Assembly: GCA_030706735.1 (NCBI GenBank)
Contig: JAUZNZ010000009.1
Location: forward strand, 89,725-153,724
Direction: 5' to 3'
Source: Bacteroidota bacterium
GTDB lineage: Bacteria > Bacteroidota > Bacteroidia > Chitinophagales > Chitinophagaceae
DNA: 64,000 nucleotides
Of this stretch, positions 7,560-17,039 are shown piece after piece. Made by a program: the position numbers and the translations under genes. Positions within the stretch are counted from its first letter, which is position 1; each line of letters opens with the position of its first letter. The notes under the pieces were generated by a model, which was not told the DNA's origin, did no database searches, and saw only the letters and a list, made by a program, of their open reading frames with translations.

Positions 7560-10500
7560 ATGCTTATGAGGAAAATTGCATTCATCTTATGCAGTCTTGT
7601 CCTGTTATTTGGACAGCTATCAGCGCAGACCCGGGTCATAACGGGGAAGGTGCTGGACGAAAAAGGGAATCCGATCCCACTGGTGTCGGTCTTTGTCAAG
7701 GGAACGCGCAATGGGGTAACGACCGCGACGGACGGAAGCTTTCAGCTCCAGGTCGGCCCGAATACCAGGAGACTTGTCATTTCCTCTGTCGGTTACACTA
7801 CTGAGGAAGTCTCCGTAGGTTCATCCGCCAATCTGACCATCATTCTTAAGATCAATTTGGGAGAAATAGGCGAAGTGGTCGTCACGGGTTATTCGAGGAT
7901 CAAGAAATCGGAATACTCCGGGGCTGCGACCATTGTCGACAAGGCCGTCATCAATGACGTGCCGATCGCCACCTTCGACCAGATCCTGCAAGGGCGCGTA
8001 CCCGGCATGCTGGTTACGACGGGTTCGGGCCAGCCCGGCGAGTCGGGTTCGACGAGGGTTCAGATCCGGGGCCAGGGCAGTATTTCCGGGGGCAATGATC
8101 CCCTCTATATCGTAGACGGCATGCCGGTTGAAGCCGAAAACTTTGCGGGGCTGAATGCCGCGGATTTCGAAAGCATACAGGTATTGAAAGATGCGGTGGC
8201 CACGGCGCAGTATGGCAACCGTGGTTCCAGCGGTGTCGTGGTGGTCACTACCAAACGCGGTCGCGCGGGTCGTTCGATCGTTACCTATAGCGGACAGGCG
8301 GGCATTACGCAACCTGGAAAGGAAAAGTTCGATATGGCCAATTCTGCGCAGATCCTGAAAATCCAGGAGAATATCGGCAAGTTTCAAAATACGAACCTGC
8401 CTGGGTGGTTGTATTCGCCTCTCAATCCGGCTAATTTCGGCGCACCTGCCGCCGTTCTCCAGGAGAACGCGCATATCCTGGACAGTCTCCGAAGCATCAA
8501 CACGGATTGGAAAAAGGCCTTCGAGCGCGAAGGAACATTTCAACGGCATGACCTTAGCATAACCGGCGGTTCGGAGAACACCAAGTTCTATCTCACCGGT
8601 GGATATTACAAAGAGCAGGGCATTGCGCTCAAGTCGGATCTGACCCGTTATTCTTTCCGTGCAAACGTGGATCATAAAGCGGATAGGCTAACGTTGAACC
8701 TGAGCAGTGGGGCAAGCTATTCCACGGCTAATTTCATCCAATCGGAAAACTCCATTACGCTGGCCAATTCATTTGCCGCTGTTTATCTCGCGTTGCCCTA
8801 CCAGAAACTGTTCAATCCGGACGGAAGCATAGCCACCGGGCAGTTTCAGACAGGCGCGAACGCCTATGAGGCGCAGGTCGAGGGCAGCACGCAATACAAC
8901 GGGAAGATCAAGGCAGACTTCAGCCTGAATGCGACGTACGATATCACCAAGAATATCTATATCGGCGGCTTTTTGGGGATGGATTACCGCCAGACCACGA
9001 ATGTCAGTACCATTACGCCCGGCACGTTCTTCGCGAACACGCAGGGCTTCCCGGTTGGACCCAGTGGCAATACGCCGGCTGATACGCTCGGCGGCGGCAG
9101 CTATGCTCCATCGATCAGCAACTACTTCGAGTATGTAGTTCGTGCGGTGGCCGGCTACAGAAAGGTAATCAATGAGAAGCATGATCTCGATCTGCAGGTC
9201 GTCTCGGAATACACAAAGGACCACCAGTCCGGCTTTGGTTATACGGGCTATGGGATCGATCCGAACTTGCTGAATACGCCCGCAGGCGTTACGCAGGGTA
9301 CTCCCGACAACCTGCTGATCGCGGGCACAAGCGGTTCCAAGCAGGAACGGGCCCTTTATGCAGCGATGCTCCTGGGCAAGTACTCCTACATGGGGAAATA
9401 TACGTTGAACGCCACGTTCAGGCGGGACGGCACATCCCAGCTGGCGTCCGACCGGCGTTTCCAGAACTTTTATTCGGGAGGCGTAACCTGGAACGTGTTA
9501 AAGGAAGACTTTGCTCAGAACTGGAACAAGATCGATAACCTGCGCTTCCGCGTATCTTACGGCGAGGCCGCAGACGCGGACGGTTTCTTTTTCGGGTATT
9601 TCGGATACCTGCCTCAATATGCCGCCGGAACCTATGCCGGGCACCCGACCACGGTCCCTTCCAATGCCGGCAACCTCGACGTGACCTGGGAACGCATCAA
9701 GACCCTAAATGCAGGGATCGACTTCGGATTCTTCAAGGAGCGCATCAGCGGCAGCCTGGATGTCTATCATAAAGTGACGGCCGGAAATATTATCCCGCAG
9801 CAATTATCCTATACCTCGGGTTTCGGCAGCATTCCCGTCAATGCCGGCACGGTACTCAACAAGGGGGTAGAGCTGTCCCTGAATGTTGACGTGGTGAGGC
9901 TGAGGGACTTCAGATGGTCGGTGGGCGGCAATGTCAGCTATAACAACAATAAGGTAACCAGTCTGGGACAGGTGCAGCAATTCGAGCAGGGCACGGAATT
10001 GGTCAAAGTGGGACTGCCGCTGGGAAGCCATTTCATACCGAAATGGGCCGGCGTGGATGCTGCCACCGGCCAGGGCCTCTACTATGATTCAAGCGGGAAG
10101 GTCACCCCTGTTTATAATACCAGCAACAGTGTCGCGCAATTCGGCACCTTCAATGCCCCCTGGATCGGCGGATTCAATACGGGGTTGTATTACAAAGGCT
10201 TTTCGTTGGAGGCTTTTTTTACCTACCAGCAAGGCTTCAGCATCTTCAACAACCAGGATTTCTTCCAGACCAACCCCGCCTTTGTGCTGCAAGGGTATAA
10301 CGTGCGGACGAATGTACTTTCCATGTGGCAAAAGCCGGGAGACGTCACGGATATACAGAGTCCGTTGTCGCAAAGGCAATTTTCCTCCAAGGATGTCCAG
10401 GATGCCAGCTATCTGCGCTTCAGGAACCTTACCGTGGCTTATAATTTCCCGAGGGCCCTGTTGAGCAAGACGAAGGTCATTTCGACGGCCAGGCTCTATG

Positions 10501-10628
10501 TCATGGCAGAGAACCTGTACACCTGGACCAATTGGGTAGGCTTTGATCCGGAATATGCGAACAATATCGCTCAGTACGCTTATCCGGTTCCGAGAACATT
10601 TACTGTGGGCCTGACAACCTCCTTTTAA
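7560..10628 (+). CDS. SusC/RagA-family TonB-dependent transporter
   Basis: 1022 residues, the usual SusC size. A signal peptide (about 1-22, ending QLSAQ) is followed by a carboxypeptidase-D regulatory-like beta-sandwich (about 27-110). Next comes a TonB-box-like EVVVTGY, a plug domain with LQGRVPGM, VQIRGQGS and DPLYIVDGMP, and a long barrel ending RTFTVGLTTSF with the typical terminal Phe. The family moves large substrates, often glycans or peptides, across the outer membrane with a SusD lid. ATG codons at 7560 and 7566 are both possible. It leads a three-gene operon. With no enzymes beside it, the substrate cannot be named. Confidence 0.95.
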   Translation: MLMRKIAFILCSLVLLFGQLSAQTRVITGKVLDEKGNPIPLVSVFVKGTRNGVTTATDGSFQLQVGPNTRRLVISSVGYTTEEVSVGSSANLTIILKINLGEIGEVVVTGYSRIKKSEYSGAATIVDKAVINDVPIATFDQILQGRVPGMLVTTGSGQPGESGSTRVQIRGQGSISGGNDPLYIVDGMPVEAENFAGLNAADFESIQVLKDAVATAQYGNRGSSGVVVVTTKRGRAGRSIVTYSGQAGITQPGKEKFDMANSAQILKIQENIGKFQNTNLPGWLYSPLNPANFGAPAAVLQENAHILDSLRSINTDWKKAFEREGTFQRHDLSITGGSENTKFYLTGGYYKEQGIALKSDLTRYSFRANVDHKADRLTLNLSSGASYSTANFIQSENSITLANSFAAVYLALPYQKLFNPDGSIATGQFQTGANAYEAQVEGSTQYNGKIKADFSLNATYDITKNIYIGGFLGMDYRQTTNVSTITPGTFFANTQGFPVGPSGNTPADTLGGGSYAPSISNYFEYVVRAVAGYRKVINEKHDLDLQVVSEYTKDHQSGFGYTGYGIDPNLLNTPAGVTQGTPDNLLIAGTSGSKQERALYAAMLLGKYSYMGKYTLNATFRRDGTSQLASDRRFQNFYSGGVTWNVLKEDFAQNWNKIDNLRFRVSYGEAADADGFFFGYFGYLPQYAAGTYAGHPTTVPSNAGNLDVTWERIKTLNAGIDFGFFKERISGSLDVYHKVTAGNIIPQQLSYTSGFGSIPVNAGTVLNKGVELSLNVDVVRLRDFRWSVGGNVSYNNNKVTSLGQVQQFEQGTELVKVGLPLGSHFIPKWAGVDAATGQGLYYDSSGKVTPVYNTSNSVAQFGTFNAPWIGGFNTGLYYKGFSLEAFFTYQQGFSIFNNQDFFQTNPAFVLQGYNVRTNVLSMWQKPGDVTDIQSPLSQRQFSSKDVQDASYLRFRNLTVAYNFPRALLSKTKVISTARLYVMAENLYTWTNWVGFDPEYANNIAQYAYPVPRTFTVGLTTSF

Positions 10629-10652
10629 TTAACCCGTATTTAATAGTAAAGC

Positions 10653-12050
10653 ATGAAAAATAAGATCATATACATAGGCCTGCTTCTTTCGATCAGTGCG
10701 TTGAGTTCCTGTAAGAAGCAGTTGGACCTGCTGCCTTCCGACTCGATCCCGCCTGCGAAGGCATTGTCGACGGTGGCGGACCTGCAAAAAGGACTTTTCG
10801 GAGTATATGCGGCCAATAGTGCAAGCAACAAGATCTATATCGGCTCGATCCTTGCCGACGAGACCAAGCTCTCCAATGCCAATCGGGGGCAGGGCCAATT
10901 CACGTTCAAATGGCAGTATTCTCCCAGTGAAGGCGAACACAATGCCGATTTCGCCTCGTATTACGGAATGATCGACGATATCAACAAGATCCTGGCTGTC
11001 ATCGATGGGGTTCCAGCCAATAGCACCTCCGATGCCAACCTGAAGAAGCGGACCAAGGCGGAGTTGCTTGCTCTTCGCGGAATTGCCCATTATGAGGTGC
11101 TGATCCGGTTCATGTCCACGGGCTACGATGCGAACTCCCTTGGCATTCCGATCATGCTCAAATCCGACTTGCTTGGTCAGCCTGCACGTGCGAAGGTGGG
11201 CGACGTGGTCACCCAGATCAACATAGACCTGGCGGCAGGACGGGCCGAGCCCCAAATTCCTAACGGACCCGGTTCAACCGATGGAGTGGTCAGTCTTAGC
11301 CAGGCGGCGATCGCCGCCTACCAGGCAAGGGTTTCTCTACTGACCAAGGATTGGGCAGGCGCCGTCACGCATGCCAACGAGGCGATCCAGCTTTCGGGCA
11401 AGACACTGGCCACCGGTCAGGATTTCCTGGATTATTGGTTCGATAAGAACGAGATCGAGACCATTTGGAAGTATCGTAATGAGGCTGCTCCGCAGCTCTA
11501 TTGGACAGATACGAACGGGGATGTCTTCTTCGAGCCTTCCGATAAATTAAAGAATGAATATGACAGAGTAAAGGATATTCGATTCCAGGCTTATTTCCTT
11601 ATTAATCCTGCATCAAACGATACAGCCATCGTCAATAAGTACCCCGGATCGGCAAACGGCCCCCAGATCAATGATCTGAAGCTGCTGAGGGTGGCGGAGC
11701 CGTATCTGGATCTGGTCGAAGCCTATGCACAGCAAAACGATCTGGTCCATGCAGCCCAATATATCAATCAGTTGCGGGCGGCCCGGATCGCAGGCTATGT
11801 TCCGGTCACTTTTGCTACAAAGTCAGATGCCATCAACGCAGCCCTTGACGAGCGCTTCAAGGAATTGTGCTTTGAAGGTTTCCGTTTTTTCGACCTGAAA
11901 AGAAACAGCCTGCCGATCAACAGGCTTTCTTCGGACGTACAAAGCGTGAACTGGCAAAACCTGCTGGCCAATGATTACCATTTCGCGCTGCCCATACCGC
12001 AGCATGAGATGTTCGCCAATAAGAACATGGCCCAAAATCCGGGCTATTAA
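10653..12050 (+). CDS. SusD/RagB-family surface lipoprotein
   Basis: 465 residues, 24 nt after its SusC partner. A signal peptide ends in the lipobox LSSC (Cys20), so it is a lipoprotein, by family an outer-surface lid over SusC. The helical TPR-like body shows the SusD pattern: DLQKGLFGVY near the N-terminus, LRGIAHYEVLIRF in the middle, and DERFKELCFEGFRFFDLKR in the C-terminal third, then the closing ALPIPQHEM. It binds the substrate and hands it to SusC. Confidence 0.95.
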   Translation: MKNKIIYIGLLLSISALSSCKKQLDLLPSDSIPPAKALSTVADLQKGLFGVYAANSASNKIYIGSILADETKLSNANRGQGQFTFKWQYSPSEGEHNADFASYYGMIDDINKILAVIDGVPANSTSDANLKKRTKAELLALRGIAHYEVLIRFMSTGYDANSLGIPIMLKSDLLGQPARAKVGDVVTQINIDLAAGRAEPQIPNGPGSTDGVVSLSQAAIAAYQARVSLLTKDWAGAVTHANEAIQLSGKTLATGQDFLDYWFDKNEIETIWKYRNEAAPQLYWTDTNGDVFFEPSDKLKNEYDRVKDIRFQAYFLINPASNDTAIVNKYPGSANGPQINDLKLLRVAEPYLDLVEAYAQQNDLVHAAQYINQLRAARIAGYVPVTFATKSDAINAALDERFKELCFEGFRFFDLKRNSLPINRLSSDVQSVNWQNLLANDYHFALPIPQHEMFANKNMAQNPGY

Positions 12051-12071
12051 TTTAAATGTCAATCCTTGTTT

Positions 12072-12953
12072 ATGCGAAATAAATATAATTCATTCCGTCT
12101 CCTTGCCAGCCTGTCGATGCTGATACTTCTGATCGGCATCCTGGTAGCCGCCTGTAAAAAGACTGGCATTACGATCCCGCCTTCGCAGGCCACCTTCTTA
12201 AACCAGAGTTCCGGCGTTTACTTCGTAACCGGACCCAATGTGGTGGACAGTATTCCGGTCGGCGTGACCTCGGTGGCCAAGACCGATCGTACGATCACGT
12301 TCACCGTCACTTCCCCTACCGGCGCAGGTTCTCCTGCACAGTACACGATTACCGGCGGCAATACGGTTACGATCCCGGCGAACCAGGCGATCGGTTATAT
12401 CCTGCTAAAGGCCAATTATTCGGCGTATAATGGCACGGGCAGGATCGATTCGCTTGTTTTTAAGTTTAGCGATGACAAGACGGCCACCGTCCCCAGTTCT
12501 ACCTTCAATCCCACGTTTATTTTACAGGTGAGAGGGGCCTGCAATGAGGGTAATGTAACACTTTCGGATCTTGGCGGGGCATACAAGAATACATTCGATG
12601 ATGGGACAGGCGGGCCCTATACCGCGACGGTCACTCCGGGCACGACGACGGGCACCACCGGGACGATCAAGATCGGCAATTTTTACAATGCGGGGTTCCC
12701 TGATCTGAACTTCAGCCTGGATTGGACCGATCCGGCAAATCGTTTGGTGACGTTCGTCCCGCAGAATACCGGCGTGGACGCCGGAAGTGTGTTTGGTCCG
12801 TCGTACGCCGGCCAAACACTGTGGATCTATCCCGATCCCGCACAGAATGGCACTTTCTCGGCCTGCCTTTCGACCATACAGGTAAATTATTATATCGTGC
12901 TGAAACCCGCGAATCTGACCCCCGGCCCTGAGCAAACGATATTGGCGAGATAA
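12072..12953 (+). CDS. Lipoprotein of SusC/SusD operon, beta-sandwich repeats, function unknown
   Basis: 293 residues from the ATG at 12072; a TTG at 12066 in frame is less likely. A signal peptide ends in a VAAC lipobox. The mature part is rich in Thr, Ser and Gly. Its first half (VYFVTGPNVVDSIPV...ITFTVTS...IPANQAIGYILLKAN) looks like a Calx-beta or DUF4843-type sandwich, and the second half is another beta-rich domain. It follows SusD by 21 nt, the place where SusE-like surface binding proteins sit. I cannot name a substrate. Confidence 0.75.
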   Translation: MRNKYNSFRLLASLSMLILLIGILVAACKKTGITIPPSQATFLNQSSGVYFVTGPNVVDSIPVGVTSVAKTDRTITFTVTSPTGAGSPAQYTITGGNTVTIPANQAIGYILLKANYSAYNGTGRIDSLVFKFSDDKTATVPSSTFNPTFILQVRGACNEGNVTLSDLGGAYKNTFDDGTGGPYTATVTPGTTTGTTGTIKIGNFYNAGFPDLNFSLDWTDPANRLVTFVPQNTGVDAGSVFGPSYAGQTLWIYPDPAQNGTFSACLSTIQVNYYIVLKPANLTPGPEQTILAR

Positions 12954-12975
12954 CGTTCCAACACAAAATGACAAG

Positions 12976-13004
12976 TGCAGCCTGCGATCGGGCTGCATTT
13001 TTTT
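12976..13004 (+). terminator. Intrinsic terminator of the SusC/SusD operon
   Basis: TGCAGCC (12976-12982) pairs with GGCTGCA (12991-12997) around an 8-nt loop, followed by seven T. Its T-tract overlaps the stop codon of the converging gene. Confidence 0.85.
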
Positions 13005-14190
13005 ATTTCAGCACCTGCGCGAGCTTGTTTTCCAGATCGGGGCCGCGGAGCGATTGGGCGATCACCTTGCCCTGCGGATCGATCAGGATATTGAAGGGGA
13101 TGCTATTGAAGCCGAAGGTTTGCACGGCCTTGCTGTTCCAGGAACGCAGGTCGCTCACGTGGGTCCAGGATAGATTGTCGGCCTGAACGGCCTGCTGCCA
13201 GGCGTCTTTATCGGTATCGAGCGATACGCCGAGAATATCGAAATTCTTGTTCTTAAAGGTTTGGTAGGCCCGAACCACGTTCGGATTCTCCGCACGGCAG
13301 GGCCCGCACCAACTGGCCCAGAAATCCACCAGCAGGAATTTTCCCTTGTAGCTGGCCAGAGATATGGACTTGCCATTCGCATCGGGAAGGCTCAGATCGG
13401 GAGCCGGCTTGCCTGTCCAATCATTGCCCTGCTGCCGCGAATCCATATCGGCCACCTGTTGGTCGTAGGCCTGCTTCATACCCCGGATGGCCACGTTATC
13501 CGGATATTTTTTCACCATGTCGTTCAGGGCGGCCAGGAATTGAGTGCGGGAGAAGGTATGGGACGCCCAGCCCAGGGTCAGTGCGCCGAGGGTCGGATTG
13601 TTATTGGTATTGATGAACTGCAGCAGGTAGGTATTCAGATCCTGAACGATCGCGTTCTGCTTCTGCATCATGATCAGCAATACGCTGTCCGAGGCATGCG
13701 CCTGCCTCATACTATCCACGTCGGCCATGATCTTATCCACTTCGAAGTTCTTTTTCCCAAATACGTCGATCAGGTCCTTCAGCTGGCTCGTCGCCGCCGA
13801 GCCGGTCACCGTATAAAAATCGTCTTTCTTCCCCAGGTCGACGTCGAGATGGATATCATTTTCATCATTGACCAACGGAACCTCGAGCAGGTCCTTTCCG
13901 AAAACCAGTTCGAACAATCCCTGTGGCCGCGCCATGGTGGAGAGCCTGAAATTTCCGTCGTTTCCGCTGATCCGGACTGAATCCAGGGCCACGGGTGGTT
14001 GGTCCTTTCCGTAAGGCACTTCCAGCAAGTACACTTTGGTCACCGGACCTTCGAGAGAGGCCAGTTTGTCGGCATTGCGGAATGTGCCCGTAACGTTCAA
14101 TCCGCCCTTCGTTTTCTCGCGACATGCGGCGAGCAGGCAAAAGGATACGGCGGCGGCTAAGAATAGAGTCGGTCTGTTTACCATGGTCAT
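13003..14190 (-). CDS. TlpA-like thioredoxin-fold lipoprotein with N-terminal DUF4369-like domain
   Basis: 395 residues. A signal peptide ends in the lipobox LAAC (Cys23). An N-terminal beta-rich domain (about 30-135) resembles DUF4369. A helical linker follows, then an AhpC/TSA-thioredoxin domain with WCGPC at 294-298 and the cis-Pro in SIPFN (P365). Such proteins are membrane-anchored thiol:disulfide reductases of the periplasm. It lies 35 nt behind gatB on the same strand and may share its transcript. A second ATG 6 nt in is also possible. Confidence 0.88.
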   Translation of the reverse strand: MTMVNRPTLFLAAAVSFCLLAACREKTKGGLNVTGTFRNADKLASLEGPVTKVYLLEVPYGKDQPPVALDSVRISGNDGNFRLSTMARPQGLFELVFGKDLLEVPLVNDENDIHLDVDLGKKDDFYTVTGSAATSQLKDLIDVFGKKNFEVDKIMADVDSMRQAHASDSVLLIMMQKQNAIVQDLNTYLLQFINTNNNPTLGALTLGWASHTFSRTQFLAALNDMVKKYPDNVAIRGMKQAYDQQVADMDSRQQGNDWTGKPAPDLSLPDANGKSISLASYKGKFLLVDFWASWCGPCRAENPNVVRAYQTFKNKNFDILGVSLDTDKDAWQQAVQADNLSWTHVSDLRSWNSKAVQTFGFNSIPFNILIDPQGKVIAQSLRGPDLENKLAQVLK

Positions 14191-14225
14191 TCGTTGAATA
14201 TTAATATCTGACGGGGCGTGAGCGC

Positions 14226-15671
14226 CTATCCGTTGTCAAGTTTTTCCAGCAGCAGGCGATTGGTCAACCTGGGGTCAGCCTTTCCTTTGGACAATTTCTT
14301 CACCTCTCCGACAAACAGGCCGATCAATCCCTTTTTCCCTTTCCGGTATTCGACCACTTTGTCGGGCATTTTGGCCAGGGCCTCTTCCACCCAGGCCATG
14401 ACCTCGTCCACATCCGAGCTTTGCAACAGGTTGAGGGAGACGGCGAGGTCGAGGGGGTCTTGGGCGGGGTCCCGGATCAACTGCGGCAGGATGCGGGAAC
14501 CGGCGATGGAAAAATTCAATTTTCCCTCTTCGACGAGGGCGATCAGGGCAGCCATGGACGCGGGGCTTACCGGAAAATCATCGAGGGTCTGACCGTTTTC
14601 ATTGAGGACCGACCGCACCGGACCGAGCAGCCAATTGGCCGCCGCCTTATAGTATGGCGTCTCGACGATCAGTTTTTCAAAATAGTCGACTGTTTCCTTA
14701 TCGTCGCAGACGGTCCGGGCATCGTATTCCGGCAGTTGCAGTTCTCTGGTATATTTGAGGGTGAGTTCCGCAGGCAACGCGGGAATGCCGGCCCTGATCT
14801 TTTCCAGCTGTTCGTCCGAGACATGGAAAGGTGGCAGGTCCGGATCGGCGAAATAACGATAGTCATTGGCCTCCTCCTTGTCCCGCATCGCGAAGCTGGT
14901 GCCTTCGGCGGCGTCGAAGCTCCTTGTCTGTTGTTGGACTGGTATGCCTTGCTCTGCCAGTTCGATCAACCGTTTGGCCTCATACTCGATGGCGCGACGA
15001 ACATTCCGGATGGAATTCAGGTTCTTTATCTCCACTTTGGTCCCCAAGGCCTTCTCCCCTTTGAGGCGAACTGACACATTCGCATCGCAACGCATGCTGC
15101 CCTCTTCCATATTCCCATCGCAAATGCCGAGATACCGGAGGGTCTTGCGCAATTCGGTCAGATAGGCGGAAGCCTCCTCGCTGCTCCGGATATCCGGTTC
15201 CGTCACGATCTCGATCAGGGGTACGCCGGCCCGGTTATAGTCCACCGCCGTGTTATTTGGGTCGACATCGTGCAGGCTCTTTCCTGCGTCCTCCTCCAGG
15301 TGGATCCGGTTCAGGCGGATGGTCGTTTCACCCTCTGCAGTGCGGACGGTGACTTTGCCGCCTTTGCAGATCGGGGTGGTATGTTGTGAGATCTGGTACC
15401 CCTTGGGGAGATCGGGATAAAAATAGTGCTTACGGGCAAAGTAGTTGGTTCGTTCAATCTCGCAGCCGCATGCCAGGCCCATTTTAATGGCAAAATCAAC
15501 GGCCGTTCTGTTCAGCCTTGGCAAGGCGCCTGGATGACCGAGGGTCACCGGACTGACCTGCGTATTGGGGGGTGCGCCGAAAGAGGCGCCGTCGCCGCAA
15601 AATAACTTGGTCTGCGTCAGCAATTGCGCATGCACTTCCAGGCCAACGACCAATTCGTATACGTTTTGCAC
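14226..15671 (-). CDS. gatB: Asp-tRNA(Asn)/Glu-tRNA(Gln) amidotransferase subunit B
   Basis: 481 residues, normal length. It carries the kinase-like GatB catalytic domain from the start (YELVVGLEVHAQL, TKLFCGD, HPGALPRLN), the GxSxHD-type regions RAGVPLIEIVTEPD and EGSMRCDANVS, then the helical and YqeY-like tail that binds tRNA (about 330-480). With GatA and GatC, which are not in the window, it converts mischarged Glu-tRNA(Gln) or Asp-tRNA(Asn) to the right amide. Confidence 0.97.
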   Translation of the reverse strand: MQNVYELVVGLEVHAQLLTQTKLFCGDGASFGAPPNTQVSPVTLGHPGALPRLNRTAVDFAIKMGLACGCEIERTNYFARKHYFYPDLPKGYQISQHTTPICKGGKVTVRTAEGETTIRLNRIHLEEDAGKSLHDVDPNNTAVDYNRAGVPLIEIVTEPDIRSSEEASAYLTELRKTLRYLGICDGNMEEGSMRCDANVSVRLKGEKALGTKVEIKNLNSIRNVRRAIEYEAKRLIELAEQGIPVQQQTRSFDAAEGTSFAMRDKEEANDYRYFADPDLPPFHVSDEQLEKIRAGIPALPAELTLKYTRELQLPEYDARTVCDDKETVDYFEKLIVETPYYKAAANWLLGPVRSVLNENGQTLDDFPVSPASMAALIALVEEGKLNFSIAGSRILPQLIRDPAQDPLDLAVSLNLLQSSDVDEVMAWVEEALAKMPDKVVEYRKGKKGLIGLFVGEVKKLSKGKADPRLTNRLLLEKLDNG

Positions 15672-15756
15672 GGCACAAATTTACCATATTCGGTGCGTAT
15701 TTCCCGGCAGAGGGGCAAATCCGAGTGAGAGGGAAGACAGGAAGGGGCGCAAATAA

Positions 15757-15796
15757 GCAGGGCGCCGCCGGTAGATCATTTACCGTAGCGCCCTGC
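15757..15796 (-). terminator. Strong hairpin after the PDZ gene, probable terminator
   Basis: A perfect 9-bp stem GCAGGGCGC (15757-15765) / GCGCCCTGC (15788-15796) encloses a second 5-bp stem (CGGTA/TACCG). Read on the minus strand the hairpin is followed by TTATTTG, a short U-rich run. It lies between the PDZ gene stop and the gatB start. The U-tract is imperfect. The rest of the 172-nt gap shows nothing else. Confidence 0.5.
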
Positions 15797-15843
15797 AGCG
15801 ATTTATTGTCCTGGACTTTCTGAGGTTGCCCTGACCGGTAAGA

Positions 15844-16905
15844 TCAAAGCTCGGCGGTCTTCAATTTCTTCGGGATCTTTACGTCCACTTCCCTGGCCTT
15901 GCCTTCATGGATCAGATTGAGCTTGAATTCATTCTTGTCTTTGCTCTCCCTGGCCTGGTCGGCGAGTTCGGCGGCGCTGTTGACCGCCTTGCCATCGAAA
16001 TGGGTGATGATGTCCCCCTCTTTGATGCCTGCCTTGTCGGCGGGAGAATCCTCGTCGATATCCAATACTTTGACGCCCTTTCCGTCTTCCGTGTCCTGTG
16101 CCTTGATGCCCAGTTTCGGCCTTCTTTCGCTATAAGAGAAGGAGTATGCGCGGGGCATGGGGGCCATCTCGGGATGCGGCATATTGAAGTTAAAGTTCTC
16201 CATTTTCGGCATCCTGTAGTTATAATTGAAACTGTACGTGGACTTCATGCGACCGAGGCTGGCCGTCGTCTTTTCTTCCTTGCCCTCCCTTTTGTAGGTT
16301 ATCGTTACCTTATCCTGGGGCTTGAATTTGTGGACGGCGTCGGTAAGATCTTCCGGATCGGAGATCTTGATGTCATTGACGCGTGTGATGAGGTCGCCCA
16401 ATTTCAGGCCCGCCTTTTCCGCGGCGCTGCCCTTCGTAATATGCTCTATTTTTGCGCCCTCCACGTCATCTTCCCTGGTGGAGCTGACCCCCAGGAACGG
16501 GCGATTGGTGTCCGCCGGGCTAAACGTAAATACCTTGCTCTGGTTGCGGAAAGGCGAACGTGGTCCGACCAGGTTCTCATACACCCGAGCCTGGTCTTCA
16601 TCCCCGATCAAGGACCAGGCATCGCCATCGCCCGTGGACCTCATTTTACGGACCGTCACCCCTTCGCCCTTGAACTCTTCCATGGGCTTGCCATTGATAA
16701 ATACTTTTCCGTCTTTGATCTCGACATTCAGCTTGACGTCTTTGTCGTCCCTGGACTTGATAATAATGGTCTCGTTGTCCCCATGACCCCCCTTTGCGTT
16801 CAGGGTGTCCCTGTCTTCGTTGTCCTGGGCGAACGCGGCGGCATGGCCCATCAGGATGAGCGCTGCGAGGCCGGAGATCCGTAATAAATATTGTTTCATT
16901 TCCAT
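15844..16905 (-). CDS. Exported protein with two PDZ domains, no protease domain
   Basis: 353 residues. A signal peptide (about 1-27, ending AAAFAQ) is followed by an unassigned beta-rich segment with KDVKLNVEIKDGKVFINGK. Two PDZ domains follow at roughly 130-215 (FLGVSST...GSAAEKAGLKLGDLITRVND) and 262-345 (LGIKAQD...DSPADKAGIKEGDIITHFDGK). The Ser protease domain of DegP/HtrA is absent. It probably binds C-termini or acts as a scaffold in the periplasm. The linker is rich in Met, Pro and Tyr (RMPKMENFNFNMPHPEMAP). It lies behind alaS but has its own candidate promoter. A start 6 nt later (MKQYLL) is equally good. Confidence 0.82.
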   Translation of the reverse strand: MEMKQYLLRISGLAALILMGHAAAFAQDNEDRDTLNAKGGHGDNETIIIKSRDDKDVKLNVEIKDGKVFINGKPMEEFKGEGVTVRKMRSTGDGDAWSLIGDEDQARVYENLVGPRSPFRNQSKVFTFSPADTNRPFLGVSSTREDDVEGAKIEHITKGSAAEKAGLKLGDLITRVNDIKISDPEDLTDAVHKFKPQDKVTITYKREGKEEKTTASLGRMKSTYSFNYNYRMPKMENFNFNMPHPEMAPMPRAYSFSYSERRPKLGIKAQDTEDGKGVKVLDIDEDSPADKAGIKEGDIITHFDGKAVNSAAELADQARESKDKNEFKLNLIHEGKAREVDVKIPKKLKTAEL

Positions 16906-16948
16906 CGGTTTTTTAATGAAGAAATTATCTACGTCGATTTTCGTATAT

Positions 16949-16956
16949 CAAATATA
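16949..16956 (-). promoter_or_regulatory. Candidate -7 box for the PDZ gene
   Basis: On the minus strand this reads TATATTTG, an exact TAnnTTTG match, 43 nt before the PDZ start. At the -33 position there is only TTC instead of TTG. The sequence around it is AT-rich, as expected. Confidence 0.45.
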
Positions 16957-16990
16957 GGGGATTTTCTGAAATACGAAGAATTTCGGAAAT

Positions 16991-17015
16991 GTTAAAATGA
17001 GCCGGGGTGGCCGGC
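16991..17015 (-). terminator. Possible weak terminator after alaS
   Basis: On the minus strand GCCGG/CCGGC (17011-17015 with 17001-17005) forms a 5-bp stem followed by TCATTTTAAC, 24 nt after the alaS stop. The stem is short and the T-run is broken. Confidence 0.3.
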
Positions 17016-17039
17016 GCGGAGAAGCCGCGTGCGGGGGGT

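Noticed and set aside
15676..15683. TAnnTTTG match upstream of gatB on the minus strand
   Set aside because: It is only 5 nt from the start codon, would leave no leader, and has no -33 element.
15907..16884. 325-codon frame opposite the PDZ gene
   Set aside because: The minus strand encodes two clear PDZ domains and a signal peptide; the plus frame has none.
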